NCBI GenBank assembly: GCA_016776905.1
Contig: JADHSM010000010.1
Span: 1 to 64,000 of the forward strand
Length of the DNA stretch: 64,000 bases
Reading direction: 5' to 3'
Source: Planctomycetota bacterium
GTDB taxonomy: Bacteria > Planctomycetota > UBA8108 > UBA1146
The notes under the pieces are model-generated. The model saw nothing but the letters and a program-made list of their open reading frames with translations, was not told where the DNA came from and searched no databases. The position numbers were made by a program, and so were the translations under genes. Positions 24,293-33,572 of this stretch are shown here, one piece after another. How positions within the stretch are numbered: the first letter of the stretch is position 1; every line of letters starts with the position of its first letter.

Positions 24293-24729
24293 AAGCATTC
24301 GTCGGTTCGGATCATGCAGGAATTGACGGTAGAAAAACCGTCGCTGAAGTCTTCAGAAATCGTGGTTGGGAAGTCACAGAAGTCGGCCCTAGCACGACAG
24401 AAGAAAAAGCCGATTACCCTGACATCGCACATGAGGTTTCTGTCGGAGTCACGACAGGACTCGCAGAGGTCGGAGTGCTCGTATGTGGAACCGGGCAAGG
24501 CATGGCCATGACCGCAAACCGCTATCAAGGAGCCCGAGCAGCTGTGATTACCGATTCATTTACTGCGGAAATGTCTCGCGGCCACAACAATGCAAACATC
24601 GCCTGCTTTGGCGAGCGTGTCATCGGAACAGAAAAAATTAAAGATTTGATCGCGGTCTTCATCGACACTCCTTTTGAAGGAGGACGTCATGGTACCCGTG
24701 TCGACAAGATCGACAAAATCCCCAGTTAA
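24289..24729 (+). CDS. rpiB: Ribose-5-phosphate isomerase B
   Basis: A 146-residue cytoplasmic isomerase interconverting ribose 5-phosphate and ribulose 5-phosphate in the pentose phosphate pathway. The N-terminal GSDHAGIDGRK, the active-site Cys in VCGTGQGMAM and the HNNANIACFGERVIG segment define the family, and the length is normal. Its ATG overlaps the stop of the Sua5-phosphatase gene (ATGA), so the two are translated in tandem. A terminator follows. Confidence 0.95.
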   Translation: MKAFVGSDHAGIDGRKTVAEVFRNRGWEVTEVGPSTTEEKADYPDIAHEVSVGVTTGLAEVGVLVCGTGQGMAMTANRYQGARAAVITDSFTAEMSRGHNNANIACFGERVIGTEKIKDLIAVFIDTPFEGGRHGTRVDKIDKIPS

Positions 24730-24741
24730 CTGATCGCCATC

Positions 24742-24784
24742 AAAAAAAGGGCCGCCAACGAATCTCGTTGGCGGCCCTTTTGTG
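24742..24784. terminator. Bidirectional terminator between rpiB and the PpiD-like gene
   Basis: A perfect 15-bp stem (AAAGGGCCGCCAACG and its complement) with a 5-base loop. On the minus strand it runs into seven T residues, and on the plus strand into TTTTGTG. It serves both convergent genes. Confidence 0.9.
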
Positions 24785-24807
24785 TATACAGCTTTCAAAG
24801 CAAGGAC

Positions 24808-26709
24808 TTACCCGGAGGTATCTGATCCTTCTTCCGACTGATTCTGCAGTTCCTCACGAGAAACAGCGCCTCCATCTTCTTGGTACAACATGATGTTGGC
24901 ACTTTCCATGAGCTCTGCTTCATAAGCCTCAAGAATCGCTCTCTGCTTGTCCAACAAGAGACGTCTTTCAGTGCTTTCTTTCAACGAACTGAAGAGCTCC
25001 AGATCAGCATCACCCATTCCACTCAGACGAACAAGATACACGGCCTTGTCGGCATCACTGCCCACCGGCCCCACCACTTGACCAACTTCCTGAATGTCGA
25101 ATGCCGCAGTCAAAATATCTCTCGCTGCCGAAATCACTACATTATTGATCTTCAGATTAAAGGACTGGGAGCGAGTCACAGGATCCATCGTGTAGATGGA
25201 GTAATTGTTAGCATCTGTGATCGACTCCAGGGTCACGCCCTCTTCACCTGAACGGATCTGCTCAATCCAGCCTTCTACAGTACTGGAAGCGAGTTCTTTT
25301 GCTTTAGCAACTTCAGTGGCCTTGATAATGTCTTCGAGTCCTTCCTCGTAAGTCATTTGCCTCTGTGGCTCCATCTCTTTCACCCTGATCAGGAAGTTAC
25401 CCTGACTGTTGGTAGCGATAGAGGAGTAAAGATCTCCCGGCTGAACCGCTCCCGGAGTGTTTCTCTCACGCGTGAAGAACTCCCCGTAAGCCGCAGGATT
25501 TCGATACTGTGACTCTAGGGTATTAATCTCACGCTGGGTAAAGGGATCCAATTCTACGATTTCGACGTAATCCAGTCCCTCAGGAAACACTTGCGAAAGC
25601 TCTACGGTTTCACCTTGATTGCGAAACTCGGTCAATGCATCGAGAGCACTTTGAAGGAGGTCACCTTCAACGACTTGGGCCTTCTCCTGATTAAAGGATC
25701 GAACAACCCGCTCAAAGACTTCCGCCAAAGGCCTGTAGTCATCTTCGGGATCGGCGTCCTCAGGTGGAACATATCCATCCGGACGACGAACACGATAAAG
25801 GACATCTCTGTCTTCCGAGTATTTGGCCTCAATCTCTTCAGCAGTCGGCTCATAATTCGTACTGGCGATCAAATTATTCCGGTTAATTCGGGCCACCTCA
25901 ACAACCAGACGATTATTCAGTACGAACTCATCGGCATTGTCTTGGTAGTACTTTTCGAATTCCTCGATGGTCGCACTCTCGCGAGCTTCATCGATGAAGT
26001 CATCTCCGGGAATCTGCACGACATCCAGAATTCGCTTCTCGTAAGAAGCGGAAAAATCGCTGAAGGCTTCCTGCTCGGAGACCACCACCGATGAAGTCAC
26101 GGCATTCAGCAACTCTTGAGTTCTCAAGTTGCGAACAATGCTGTCCTCAAAATCCTTGATCGACAAAGGATTGGTCGAAGAGTTCCAAAAGTTTGAATCA
26201 GCAAAGACAGCTTTGTAATCAGCTGTTTTAAAGATGAAGTTGGGATCATTTCTTTTGACGCTAAATCCAGGGAAATTATCCTGATAAGTCCCCTCCCAAC
26301 CAGACTGATCCATCACTTGATGCCAAGCGATGATATCCAGTGCAGCATTGCGGATCTCTTCCGCTTTCCGCTCCATACTGGGCTCGATGCCTCGCTCATT
26401 CAAATCATGCTGGAACACAAGATGTCGCAGCACGTCATCAACGGTCGCAGATTGGTATCGCCTTGATACCTGAGCACCATAAGGCCCAAACCTGCGAATA
26501 TTGTTGACCCAAAGAGCTTCAGACAAGCCTCTTCGTGCCTCGATAAATGTTTCAGCATCGATGGATTCGCCAAAGACCACATAGGAATCGGGATTCCCGC
26601 CTTCAAAGAAGGACTGAATGAGACCTGTGGCCGCAAAAGTCGGCGCAAGAATCAAGAGGAGCAAGGTCATGATGACCTTCTCGTTACTTTTGAAGAAGCC
26701 GGTGGACAT
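24808..26709 (-). CDS. PpiD/SurA-like membrane-anchored periplasmic chaperone
   Basis: A 633-residue protein with one N-terminal membrane anchor (VIMTLLLLILAPTFAATGLI) preceded by a short basic segment, then a large periplasmic, mostly helical, acidic region. This layout, the SurA_N-like segment (about 40-280) and the C-terminal helices recall PpiD, which helps outer-membrane proteins fold after export. I cannot pinpoint a canonical parvulin active site, so isomerase activity is uncertain. I chose ATG 26709 over an upstream in-frame start at 26766 because GGAGG lies just before it. It follows the rnr-rnhA-FKBP run on the same strand. Confidence 0.7.
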   Translation of the reverse strand: MSTGFFKSNEKVIMTLLLLILAPTFAATGLIQSFFEGGNPDSYVVFGESIDAETFIEARRGLSEALWVNNIRRFGPYGAQVSRRYQSATVDDVLRHLVFQHDLNERGIEPSMERKAEEIRNAALDIIAWHQVMDQSGWEGTYQDNFPGFSVKRNDPNFIFKTADYKAVFADSNFWNSSTNPLSIKDFEDSIVRNLRTQELLNAVTSSVVVSEQEAFSDFSASYEKRILDVVQIPGDDFIDEARESATIEEFEKYYQDNADEFVLNNRLVVEVARINRNNLIASTNYEPTAEEIEAKYSEDRDVLYRVRRPDGYVPPEDADPEDDYRPLAEVFERVVRSFNQEKAQVVEGDLLQSALDALTEFRNQGETVELSQVFPEGLDYVEIVELDPFTQREINTLESQYRNPAAYGEFFTRERNTPGAVQPGDLYSSIATNSQGNFLIRVKEMEPQRQMTYEEGLEDIIKATEVAKAKELASSTVEGWIEQIRSGEEGVTLESITDANNYSIYTMDPVTRSQSFNLKINNVVISAARDILTAAFDIQEVGQVVGPVGSDADKAVYLVRLSGMGDADLELFSSLKESTERRLLLDKQRAILEAYEAELMESANIMLYQEDGGAVSREELQNQSEEGSDTSG

Positions 26710-26850
26710 CTCCGGTCCTCCCTCTCCTTGGGTTAAACCCAAATTTCGTGAACAGAACCCCAACACGGAGTTCAGGAAAGCTAATTAGAGATCCTAGAGT
26801 GCCGGCGTAAATCCTGCAACGGAAGCTGGCATGAAGACCGACGGCACCAT

Positions 26851-26875
26851 CAGGAGAATACGATGGATTCTCCTG
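26851..26875. other. Inverted repeat between FKBP and PpiD-like genes
   Basis: CAGGAGAAT and its exact complement flank a 7-base loop. There is no T-tract on either side, so it could be a weak 3'-end structure of the FKBP transcript or an operator of the PpiD-like gene. Confidence 0.4.
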
Positions 26876-26939
26876 TTGTGCCGCTCAGATGGCCTTAAAC
26901 CCCAACATTTAGGGATTACCGGCCTTGTGGGTTCAATTT

Positions 26940-27626
26940 CTACTCTTGTACAATCGAGATCAGTTCCACGTCAAAAATCAGAGTTGCCTTGGGTGGAATG
27001 CTAGGCGGACGTCCATTAGGACCATATGCCAAATCAAACGGAATAATCAATTTCCGCTTACCACCGACCTTCATCGATCCTACTCCTTCAGTCCAACCTT
27101 TGATCACTTGGTTCAAACCGAAAGTGGCGGGCTGGCCACGCTTGACACTGCTATCAAACATCGAGCCATCGGTGAGATATCCCGAGTAGTGAACGGTGAC
27201 TTGCGTCTCGGAGGAAGCGGGGGTCGCACCCTCACCTTCGATGATTTCGATGTAACTTAATCCTGAATCGGTCGTCTGAAGTTCACCCTTCGCTTCTATT
27301 CCAGGGAACCTCATGATCTCATCACGATTATTTACTTTGCCATCGGAACTGATCAAGAAGCGTTCATTCTTCTCAACAGTGCAAGTTTCTACATTGATCA
27401 GCATTAATGCAGATCCTAGTTGAAACTTTGCAGAGGTAGCGACTCCACCACTCAACTCCTCGGCGATGTCAATCGCACCCTTCAAGCTTGTTTCTGATCC
27501 AGAAACAAGCTTGTGAAGCTCTTTTGCCTCTAGCGGAATAGTTGAATAATCCGCGACCATCGCTGCTGTCAAAACTCCCGCCATCGCAATGACGACAAGG
27601 ATCATTAGAATCTGCATCGTGCTCAT
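26940..27626 (-). CDS. FKBP-type peptidyl-prolyl isomerase, membrane-anchored
   Basis: A 228-residue protein. The N-terminal hydrophobic segment ([20 protein letters not shown]) is a signal anchor, a helical region follows, and the C-terminal about 100 residues form an FKBP domain ([56 protein letters not shown]). It speeds proline isomerisation during folding outside the inner membrane. I chose ATG 27626, preceded by GAGGAAAGA; a longer frame starting at 27689 would overlap rnhA. It begins 11 bases past the rnhA stop. Confidence 0.9.
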   Translation of the reverse strand: MSTMQILMILVVIAMAGVLTAAMVADYSTIPLEAKELHKLVSGSETSLKGAIDIAEELSGGVATSAKFQLGSALMLINVETCTVEKNERFLISSDGKVNNRDEIMRFPGIEAKGELQTTDSGLSYIEIIEGEGATPASSETQVTVHYSGYLTDGSMFDSSVKRGQPATFGLNQVIKGWTEGVGSMKVGGKRKLIIPFDLAYGPNGRPPSIPPKATLIFDVELISIVQE

Positions 27627-27637
27627 TCTCTTTCCTC

Positions 27638-28093
27638 TCATGGTGCCCAAGACGCTTCGTCTATAGCCCTGTTTGCAAGACCATCGCACCGTTCATTTTC
27701 CTCATGACCTGAATGCCCTCTTACCCATTCCCATTGAATTTCGTGCAGGGCTGCTATTTCTATCAATTGCTTCCAAAGATCATCATTCACGACCGGCTTC
27801 CCGTCGGATTTTCTCCAACCACGTCGTTGCCAGCCCACGATCCATTCCTTCATTCCCTTGATCACATACTGAGAATCACTGAATAACTGTACCTGACTGG
27901 ACCCCGGCAATGATCTCAACGCTTCAATCACTGCCATCAGTTCCATTCGATTATTCGTAGTCTGTTGCTCAGCATCATACTGGGAAGACTCATCACCGGA
28001 GGCTGATCTTGAGATGTAACCCCAACCCCCGGGACCGGGATTGCCACGACATGCGCCATCTGTCCAAATCTGGAATTGCTGTCGCTCGCCCAT
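27638..28093 (-). CDS. rnhA: Ribonuclease HI
   Basis: A 151-residue nuclease that removes RNA from RNA-DNA hybrids. The four catalytic acids are visible: Asp in [16 protein letters not shown], Glu in NNRMELMAV, Asp in FSDSQYV and Asp near the C-terminus in NERCDGLA. The [10 protein letters not shown] loop is also typical. It sits 6 bases downstream of rnr and 11 bases upstream of the FKBP gene on the same strand, so the three form a tight operon. Confidence 0.97.
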   Translation of the reverse strand: MGERQQFQIWTDGACRGNPGPGGWGYISRSASGDESSQYDAEQQTTNNRMELMAVIEALRSLPGSSQVQLFSDSQYVIKGMKEWIVGWQRRGWRKSDGKPVVNDDLWKQLIEIAALHEIQWEWVRGHSGHEENERCDGLANRAIDEASWAP

Positions 28094-28099
28094 TACCCA

Positions 28100-30415
28100 T
28101 CACCTCGAGTTTCTGCGTTTTTTCTGACCACCGCCAGACTTCCTCCCTGGAGAGGAACCTCGGTGACCTCTCCCAGATTTTCCGGCATCCTTACGGTGTG
28201 AATCACGACCGGCTTTCTTCTTACCGCCCGTACTCACGGGATGCCCTCCCGCTCCTTTGCCCCTGCGGGCACCCGGTCTGGTATGAAGGTACCTTAAATC
28301 GACGTCTCTTTGCAGGGGATCTACTCCTTCAAGTTCCACCTCTACAGGATCGCCGAGACGAATCATGTTGCCCTTATTGATGCCTCTCAAGGCAAAATGG
28401 GTCTCGTTGTAGACGTAATGGTCATCTCGCAATCTGGAGACATGTACGAATCCATCGACGAGAACCCCATCCAAGCGGACGTAGAAGCCCTGATCCCGCA
28501 CCGCTGTCACAATCCCCGGAAAACGCTCACCGACTCTGTGCCTGAGCCAAGAAATCGCCCTCAATCGGGTCATATCACGCTCAGCGCTTTCCGCAGCACG
28601 CTCTCGAGTGGAACAAGATTCTCCCAGTTCCATCAATGTCACAGATTCTTGCCCCAGTTTGGGACCTGCCCCTCCTGAAAAGAGGTGCTTGTCGAGAGCC
28701 TGATGAACCTGGAGGTCAGGATATCTACGAATCGGAGAAGTGAAGTGACAGTATTCAAGTTTCTGTAATGCGAAGTGTATCGCTTTCACCGGGCTGTATT
28801 CCGCACGACTCAAACTTCGTAAGAGAGCGAAGAAAACCACAGGCGCGACGTCGCTTCCCTTCACGGCTTCCACCAACTTGCCCAGTTCTGTCACTGTGTT
28901 GATGGGTGCTTCAGGCACAAGAACGCGACAGAGTTTAATAAACTTTTCCAGTTCTGCTTCATCGGGTGGAGCATGAACTCTGCGAAGAACCGGGAGGTCC
29001 TCCCTACTGGCCAATGTGGCCACTGCCTCATTCGCGGCCAACATACACTCCTCGACCAATCCATGGGCCAACAGAGGTTCCCTGCTGACCACGTCGATCA
29101 CTTCGCCCTCATCGTCAAGAACGAGTTTCATCTCTTCAATTTCCAACTGGAGTGATCCCTGGCGGATGCGTCTGTCATGAAGAAGCTGACGTGCCTGATT
29201 GAGAATCATCACCTGGTCGACCAATACAGGATCTTCTTTTTCAGCGATAACACCGTCGAGAATTGACTGCACTTCTTCATAGGTAAACCGACGAGCACTT
29301 CTGATGACTGCGTGCTCAACTCTGATATTTTGGAACTCTCCCGCCGAATCGATATCCATCCATGCCACTTTTGCCAAACGATCAACGTTCGGTCGAAGCG
29401 AGCAAAGATCATTACTCAGTCGTTCCGGCAACATGGGAATCGTCTTACCTGGAATATAAACACTGGTTCCCCTCAACAATGCCTCGGCATCGATAGGATC
29501 GCCCTGTTTGACAAAGTGACTGACGTCAGCAATAGCGACTCCCAAACGAACCCCTCCCTCGGGAAGAGGAGAAGCCACGAGAGCATCATCGAAATCCTTG
29601 GCATCGACAGGATCGATGGTCATGAAGGGCTCGTCTCTCAAGTCGCTCCGTCGAGAAAGCTCCTCCTCGGGAATAGTGTTCGGATACTGTGAGGCAAGTT
29701 CTTCCACCTCACGAGGGAACGCTTCTCTCAATCCGTGCTCGGCACAAACCATTTGCAGGTCGGCCAACCAAGTTCCTTCCGGAGCCCAAGCGCAAAGGAC
29801 TTCACCAGGGGGAAGTCCGTCTATGGCAGATCCCTGACGCAGTCGAACCAGCACCCGATCCCCATCTTCAATTCCTGATCGAAAACTGGGGTCGATCCAC
29901 ACTTCCCGGACACTTTCGTGTCGGGCAGGTTCAACGATTCCAGCACCGCCTTCAGCATCACGAAAGTAGCCGGGAAACACCCTTGGACTTCTCTCCAAAA
30001 CTTCGAGAATCTTTCCTGATCGGCCATCTTCAGCCGAAGCAGGTTTACCTCGACGAGGTCGTTCCAATGCGACGAGCACTCGGTCGCCGTGATGAGCATC
30101 CTTCAATCTTCGAGCAGGGATAAACACATCACCCCTAGGATCGACGCTCAAAGCACGAACAAACCCGAATCCTTTGCGCGCGATGGTCAAAGTTCCGACA
30201 AACCAGTTTTCTCTCCATGGAACAAACCAGCCACGCGCTTGTAGGAATACGAACTCTCCTAAATTCTCCAACTCCTCAAGAGCCTCAGATAAAGACGAGG
30301 TCTTTGAATCGGTCAGTTCCAACTCACGTTGAAGTTCGGAGAGGGTCACTTTGTGATACGCCTTGCTGCGTGCCCACTCACGAAGTTGGGATAGTATTTC
30401 CTTGTTTCGACTCAA
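28100..30415 (-). CDS. rnr: Ribonuclease R
   Basis: A 771-residue processive 3'-5' exoribonuclease of the RNB family. It has an N-terminal winged-helix/cold-shock region, the catalytic RNB domain with the metal-binding segment TIDPVDAKDFDDAL, then an S1 RNA-binding domain and a Gly/Lys/Arg-rich tail that should help bind structured RNA. I chose TTG 30415, with AAAGGA six bases upstream. The frame stays open to 30472, but that extension runs through the terminator of the pilC gene and cannot be translated from this transcript in normal circumstances. Confidence 0.95.
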   Translation of the reverse strand: MSRNKEILSQLREWARSKAYHKVTLSELQRELELTDSKTSSLSEALEELENLGEFVFLQARGWFVPWRENWFVGTLTIARKGFGFVRALSVDPRGDVFIPARRLKDAHHGDRVLVALERPRRGKPASAEDGRSGKILEVLERSPRVFPGYFRDAEGGAGIVEPARHESVREVWIDPSFRSGIEDGDRVLVRLRQGSAIDGLPPGEVLCAWAPEGTWLADLQMVCAEHGLREAFPREVEELASQYPNTIPEEELSRRSDLRDEPFMTIDPVDAKDFDDALVASPLPEGGVRLGVAIADVSHFVKQGDPIDAEALLRGTSVYIPGKTIPMLPERLSNDLCSLRPNVDRLAKVAWMDIDSAGEFQNIRVEHAVIRSARRFTYEEVQSILDGVIAEKEDPVLVDQVMILNQARQLLHDRRIRQGSLQLEIEEMKLVLDDEGEVIDVVSREPLLAHGLVEECMLAANEAVATLASREDLPVLRRVHAPPDEAELEKFIKLCRVLVPEAPINTVTELGKLVEAVKGSDVAPVVFFALLRSLSRAEYSPVKAIHFALQKLEYCHFTSPIRRYPDLQVHQALDKHLFSGGAGPKLGQESVTLMELGESCSTRERAAESAERDMTRLRAISWLRHRVGERFPGIVTAVRDQGFYVRLDGVLVDGFVHVSRLRDDHYVYNETHFALRGINKGNMIRLGDPVEVELEGVDPLQRDVDLRYLHTRPGARRGKGAGGHPVSTGGKKKAGRDSHRKDAGKSGRGHRGSSPGRKSGGGQKKRRNSR

Positions 30416-30435
30416 CAGGGTTCCTTTGATTGGAG

Positions 30436-30478
30436 ACAAAAAAGAGGGCCGTGTCGGGATCATACCCGACACGGCCCT
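30436..30478 (-). terminator. Terminator after the pilC/gspF gene
   Basis: Read on the minus strand, AGGGCCGTGTCGGG pairs perfectly with its complement around a 6-base loop and is followed by CTTTTTTG. It separates the pilus/secretion genes from rnr. Confidence 0.92.
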
Positions 30479-30503
30479 ATCTGGTCATCGATCGTTAAAT
30501 GCC

Positions 30504-31745
30504 TTATCCGACCTTTTGAATGATCGAGAGCAATGGCATGAACAACGCGACAACGATGAATCCCACGGCCCCTCCCATTCCCACAATCAGAACGGGTTCC
30601 AAGAGACTGGAAAGGGAGTCCACAAGGACGTCCACGTCGAGATCGTAGTTATCGGAGATCTTGTTCAGCATCTTATCAAGTTCTCCGGTTTCCTCGCCGA
30701 TATCGATCATGTTCACCAGAAGTGGATCGAAAACACCGGAGGCCCCAAGAGGCTCTGCGATCGTCTCACCCTCACGGATGGCGCCGCAGACAGACTCGAT
30801 GGCGTCCGAGATCACTCGGTTACCGACAGCGGCCCGCACGATTTCCAACGCCTCAAGAATCGGGACACCTGAACTGATCAAGGTTCCAAGAGTTCTGCAG
30901 AATCTGGAAATGGTCGACTTTCGGACAATCTGCCCAAAGATCGGCGCGTTCAACTTGGACTTATCGATGGCCAATTCACCGCCGCTGGTTTTGGCGAGCG
31001 CTTTCAATGCTGCGAGCACCAAGAAAATCACTACCGGTGCAGCCCACCAATATCCCTGAACCGCTTCCGCAAATCCCAAAAGTGCCAAAGTCGGACCTGG
31101 CAGAGCAGTATCCATATCGGCGAACATTTTTTGGAACTGAGGAATCACCTGAGTCATGATGAAACCAAGGATCAACGCGGCCACACAAATGACGGCCACC
31201 GGATACACCAAGGCACCCTGAACCTTCTTGCGCAACTTCATCGACTTCTCTTGGAAGTCCGAGAGACGCTGAAGGATGGTATCGAGAACACCACCCGCCT
31301 CACCAGCTTTGACCATGGCTACAAAGAGTGTGTCGAAAGTCTTCGGGTATTTTTCGAGAGCTTCCGAAAGAGTGGAACCCCCCTCAACATCTTCAGTCAC
31401 CTGATTGAGCTGGTTCTGGAAGACTCCCGGATTCATTTGGTCCGCAAGAATCTTGAGCGAACGCACAATGGGAAGTCCTGCGTCCTGAAGAGTGGCCAAC
31501 TGCTGGGTAAACTGGACAAGGTCAGCCTGTGACACGCCGCCACCGAACAAACCTCCACCCATTTTTTTCTTCTTACCGCCGGAGGCTGATCCCCCTGCAG
31601 CGGCTTTTTTACTCTCACGAATTTTAGTTGGCTTCATGCCCCTGGAACGCAATTGCTTAATCGCTTCTGCCTGGTTTGCAGCTTCGATAGTACTACGCTT
31701 TTTTTGTCCCCCAGGTCCGATTGCCTCGAACTCGAATACCGCCAT
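30504..31745 (-). CDS. Type IV pilus / type II secretion inner-membrane platform protein (PilC/GspF)
   Basis: A 413-residue polytopic protein with the duplicated T2SF domain: one copy from about 75 (VQFTQQLATLQDAGLPIVRSL) with transmembrane helices near 175-195 and 225-245, and a second copy (RFCRTLGTLISSGVPILEAL) with a final helix before the end. A Lys/Gly-rich linker lies at about 45-70. It forms the platform on which the PilB/GspE ATPases act. It is the last gene of a three-gene unit and is followed by a strong terminator. Pilus versus type II secretion cannot be told from these genes alone. Confidence 0.93.
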   Translation of the reverse strand: MAVFEFEAIGPGGQKKRSTIEAANQAEAIKQLRSRGMKPTKIRESKKAAAGGSASGGKKKKMGGGLFGGGVSQADLVQFTQQLATLQDAGLPIVRSLKILADQMNPGVFQNQLNQVTEDVEGGSTLSEALEKYPKTFDTLFVAMVKAGEAGGVLDTILQRLSDFQEKSMKLRKKVQGALVYPVAVICVAALILGFIMTQVIPQFQKMFADMDTALPGPTLALLGFAEAVQGYWWAAPVVIFLVLAALKALAKTSGGELAIDKSKLNAPIFGQIVRKSTISRFCRTLGTLISSGVPILEALEIVRAAVGNRVISDAIESVCGAIREGETIAEPLGASGVFDPLLVNMIDIGEETGELDKMLNKISDNYDLDVDVLVDSLSSLLEPVLIVGMGGAVGFIVVALFMPLLSIIQKVG

Positions 31746-31812
31746 CTGGGTTGCTCCTTAAATCTGACCAAGACTTCTTGCCCCGGTCGCTGATATCCTA
31801 GTGGATGATGAC

Positions 31813-33522
31813 CTAACTGACGATGGTCTCCTTGACGACTTCTTCAATCGTGGTCACACCGTCGTAAATATGGATCAATCCTGCGTCCCTGAGGGTCTGC
31901 ATACCCTCTTCACGAGCCGCATTTTGAATTTCCTGCGTACTGGCACCATCCATGATCAAATCCCGGAGTCTGTCTGACATCATCATGATCTCGAATAGGG
32001 CAATACGACCCTTGTATCCCGATCCATTACAAACTTTGCAGCCTTTTCCGTAGAAGAAAGTTCGACCCTGAACATCTGAACGGGTCAATTCGAGCTCCAT
32101 CAAGACTTCGCCTGTCGGCTCAAACTCTTCCTTACATTCTGAACAGACACGACGCACCAGTCTCTGGGCCACAACCGCTTCAACGGTCGCGGTCAACAGG
32201 AACGCTTCGACACCCAAGTCCACCAGTCGAATGACCGAGGAAGGAGCATCGTTGGTGTGAAGGGTGGAGAACACGATATGACCCGTCAAGCTCGCCTCAA
32301 CAGCGATCTGAGCCGTCTCAAGGTCACGAATCTCACCGACGAGAATCTTGTCCGGGTCCTGACGCAGGATGGCACGGAGACAAGCAGCGTAGGTCACTCC
32401 GATATCCTCGTTGATGGGAATCTGGACGATTCCATCGATGTTGTATTCTACCGGATCCTCAGTCGTGATGATCTTTGTCATCGGATCGTTCGCTTCATTC
32501 AGACATGAATAAAGAGTGGTCGTCTTACCGGAACCCGTGGGGCCCGTCACAAGAATGATCCCGTTTGGTTTCAGGATCAGTTTGCGAATGATTTCCAGGT
32601 CCTTGGATCTCAATCCGATCTGTTCAAGATCGAGAGAAACCTGACCCCGGTCAAGAACCCTCAGTACGACCGATTCTCCGTACATGGTCGGAAGTGTCGA
32701 AACACGAAGGTCAACCGGACGACCAGCAATGTTCAACTCGATACGCCCATCCTGAGGTAATCGAGTCTCAGCGATGTCCAGATTGGACATGACTTTCACT
32801 CTTGAGATCACAGCCCGAGCCAATTGAATGGGTGGCGGCATCATCTCATAGAGAACCCCGTCTACCCTGTATCGAATCTTGAACTCTTTCTCGAAGGGTT
32901 CGAGGTGAATATCTGAAGCGCGATCCTTGATCGCTGACAACAGCACCATGTTCAGAAGTTTGACCACAGGAGCCGCGTTGACGTCTTTCTCCAACTGATC
33001 CATGTCCATCATTTGATGACGACTGTCATCCATGACTTCCATCTCTCCGGAATCCATCGATCCGAGCAAGCTCTCCATCGACTCCGAACGATCACTGTAG
33101 TATTTCGCCAATGCCGCTTCTACAGAAGTCGCATCACTGAGAGCACCTTTGACGTCGACATTCAGCATGAACTTCATGTCGTCGAGTGCACTCACGTTTT
33201 GTGGATCTGCGAGAGCCAGTGTCAAAACTGAGCCATCAAAGTCCACAGGAATTACTTGGTACGTCTCTGCCACGTGGGCAGGAACCATATCGAGAAGATC
33301 CGAAGTCATTACGATTTCATCCAGATTGACCGGTTCCATTCCTGACTGCTTTGCAATCGCAATGCGAAGGTCCTCATCAGTAACGAGTCCCTTGTCAGAA
33401 AGAATCTTACCAATAGCGCCGCCGCGGGCTTTTTGATCCTGCAGCGCCTCCTGGATGTCGAGTTCGGAGATTTTACCCATCTCCTTGAGGATCTGTCCGA
33501 GTGGCTGAGAAGCCATTGCCAT
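31813..33522 (-). CDS. PilB/GspE-type assembly ATPase (second copy)
   Basis: A 569-residue cytoplasmic hexameric ATPase. It has two N-terminal MshEN-like lobes (LGQILKEMGKISELDIQEAL and a second lobe), then the ATPase core with the Walker A motif GPTGSGKTTT, the Asp box, Walker B ILVGEIRD and the His box FSTLHTNDA. The zinc site is CSEC paired with CKVC, as in PilB and GspE but not PilT. ATG 33522 follows GAGGTGAG. It sits 50 bases downstream of a paralogue and 67 bases upstream of pilC. Confidence 0.93.
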   Translation of the reverse strand: MAMASQPLGQILKEMGKISELDIQEALQDQKARGGAIGKILSDKGLVTDEDLRIAIAKQSGMEPVNLDEIVMTSDLLDMVPAHVAETYQVIPVDFDGSVLTLALADPQNVSALDDMKFMLNVDVKGALSDATSVEAALAKYYSDRSESMESLLGSMDSGEMEVMDDSRHQMMDMDQLEKDVNAAPVVKLLNMVLLSAIKDRASDIHLEPFEKEFKIRYRVDGVLYEMMPPPIQLARAVISRVKVMSNLDIAETRLPQDGRIELNIAGRPVDLRVSTLPTMYGESVVLRVLDRGQVSLDLEQIGLRSKDLEIIRKLILKPNGIILVTGPTGSGKTTTLYSCLNEANDPMTKIITTEDPVEYNIDGIVQIPINEDIGVTYAACLRAILRQDPDKILVGEIRDLETAQIAVEASLTGHIVFSTLHTNDAPSSVIRLVDLGVEAFLLTATVEAVVAQRLVRRVCSECKEEFEPTGEVLMELELTRSDVQGRTFFYGKGCKVCNGSGYKGRIALFEIMMMSDRLRDLIMDGASTQEIQNAAREEGMQTLRDAGLIHIYDGVTTIEEVVKETIVS

Positions 33523-33572
33523 GTCTCACCTCACCGCCATGACGGGGCGGCACCGTTAGATTTCAAAATTGA

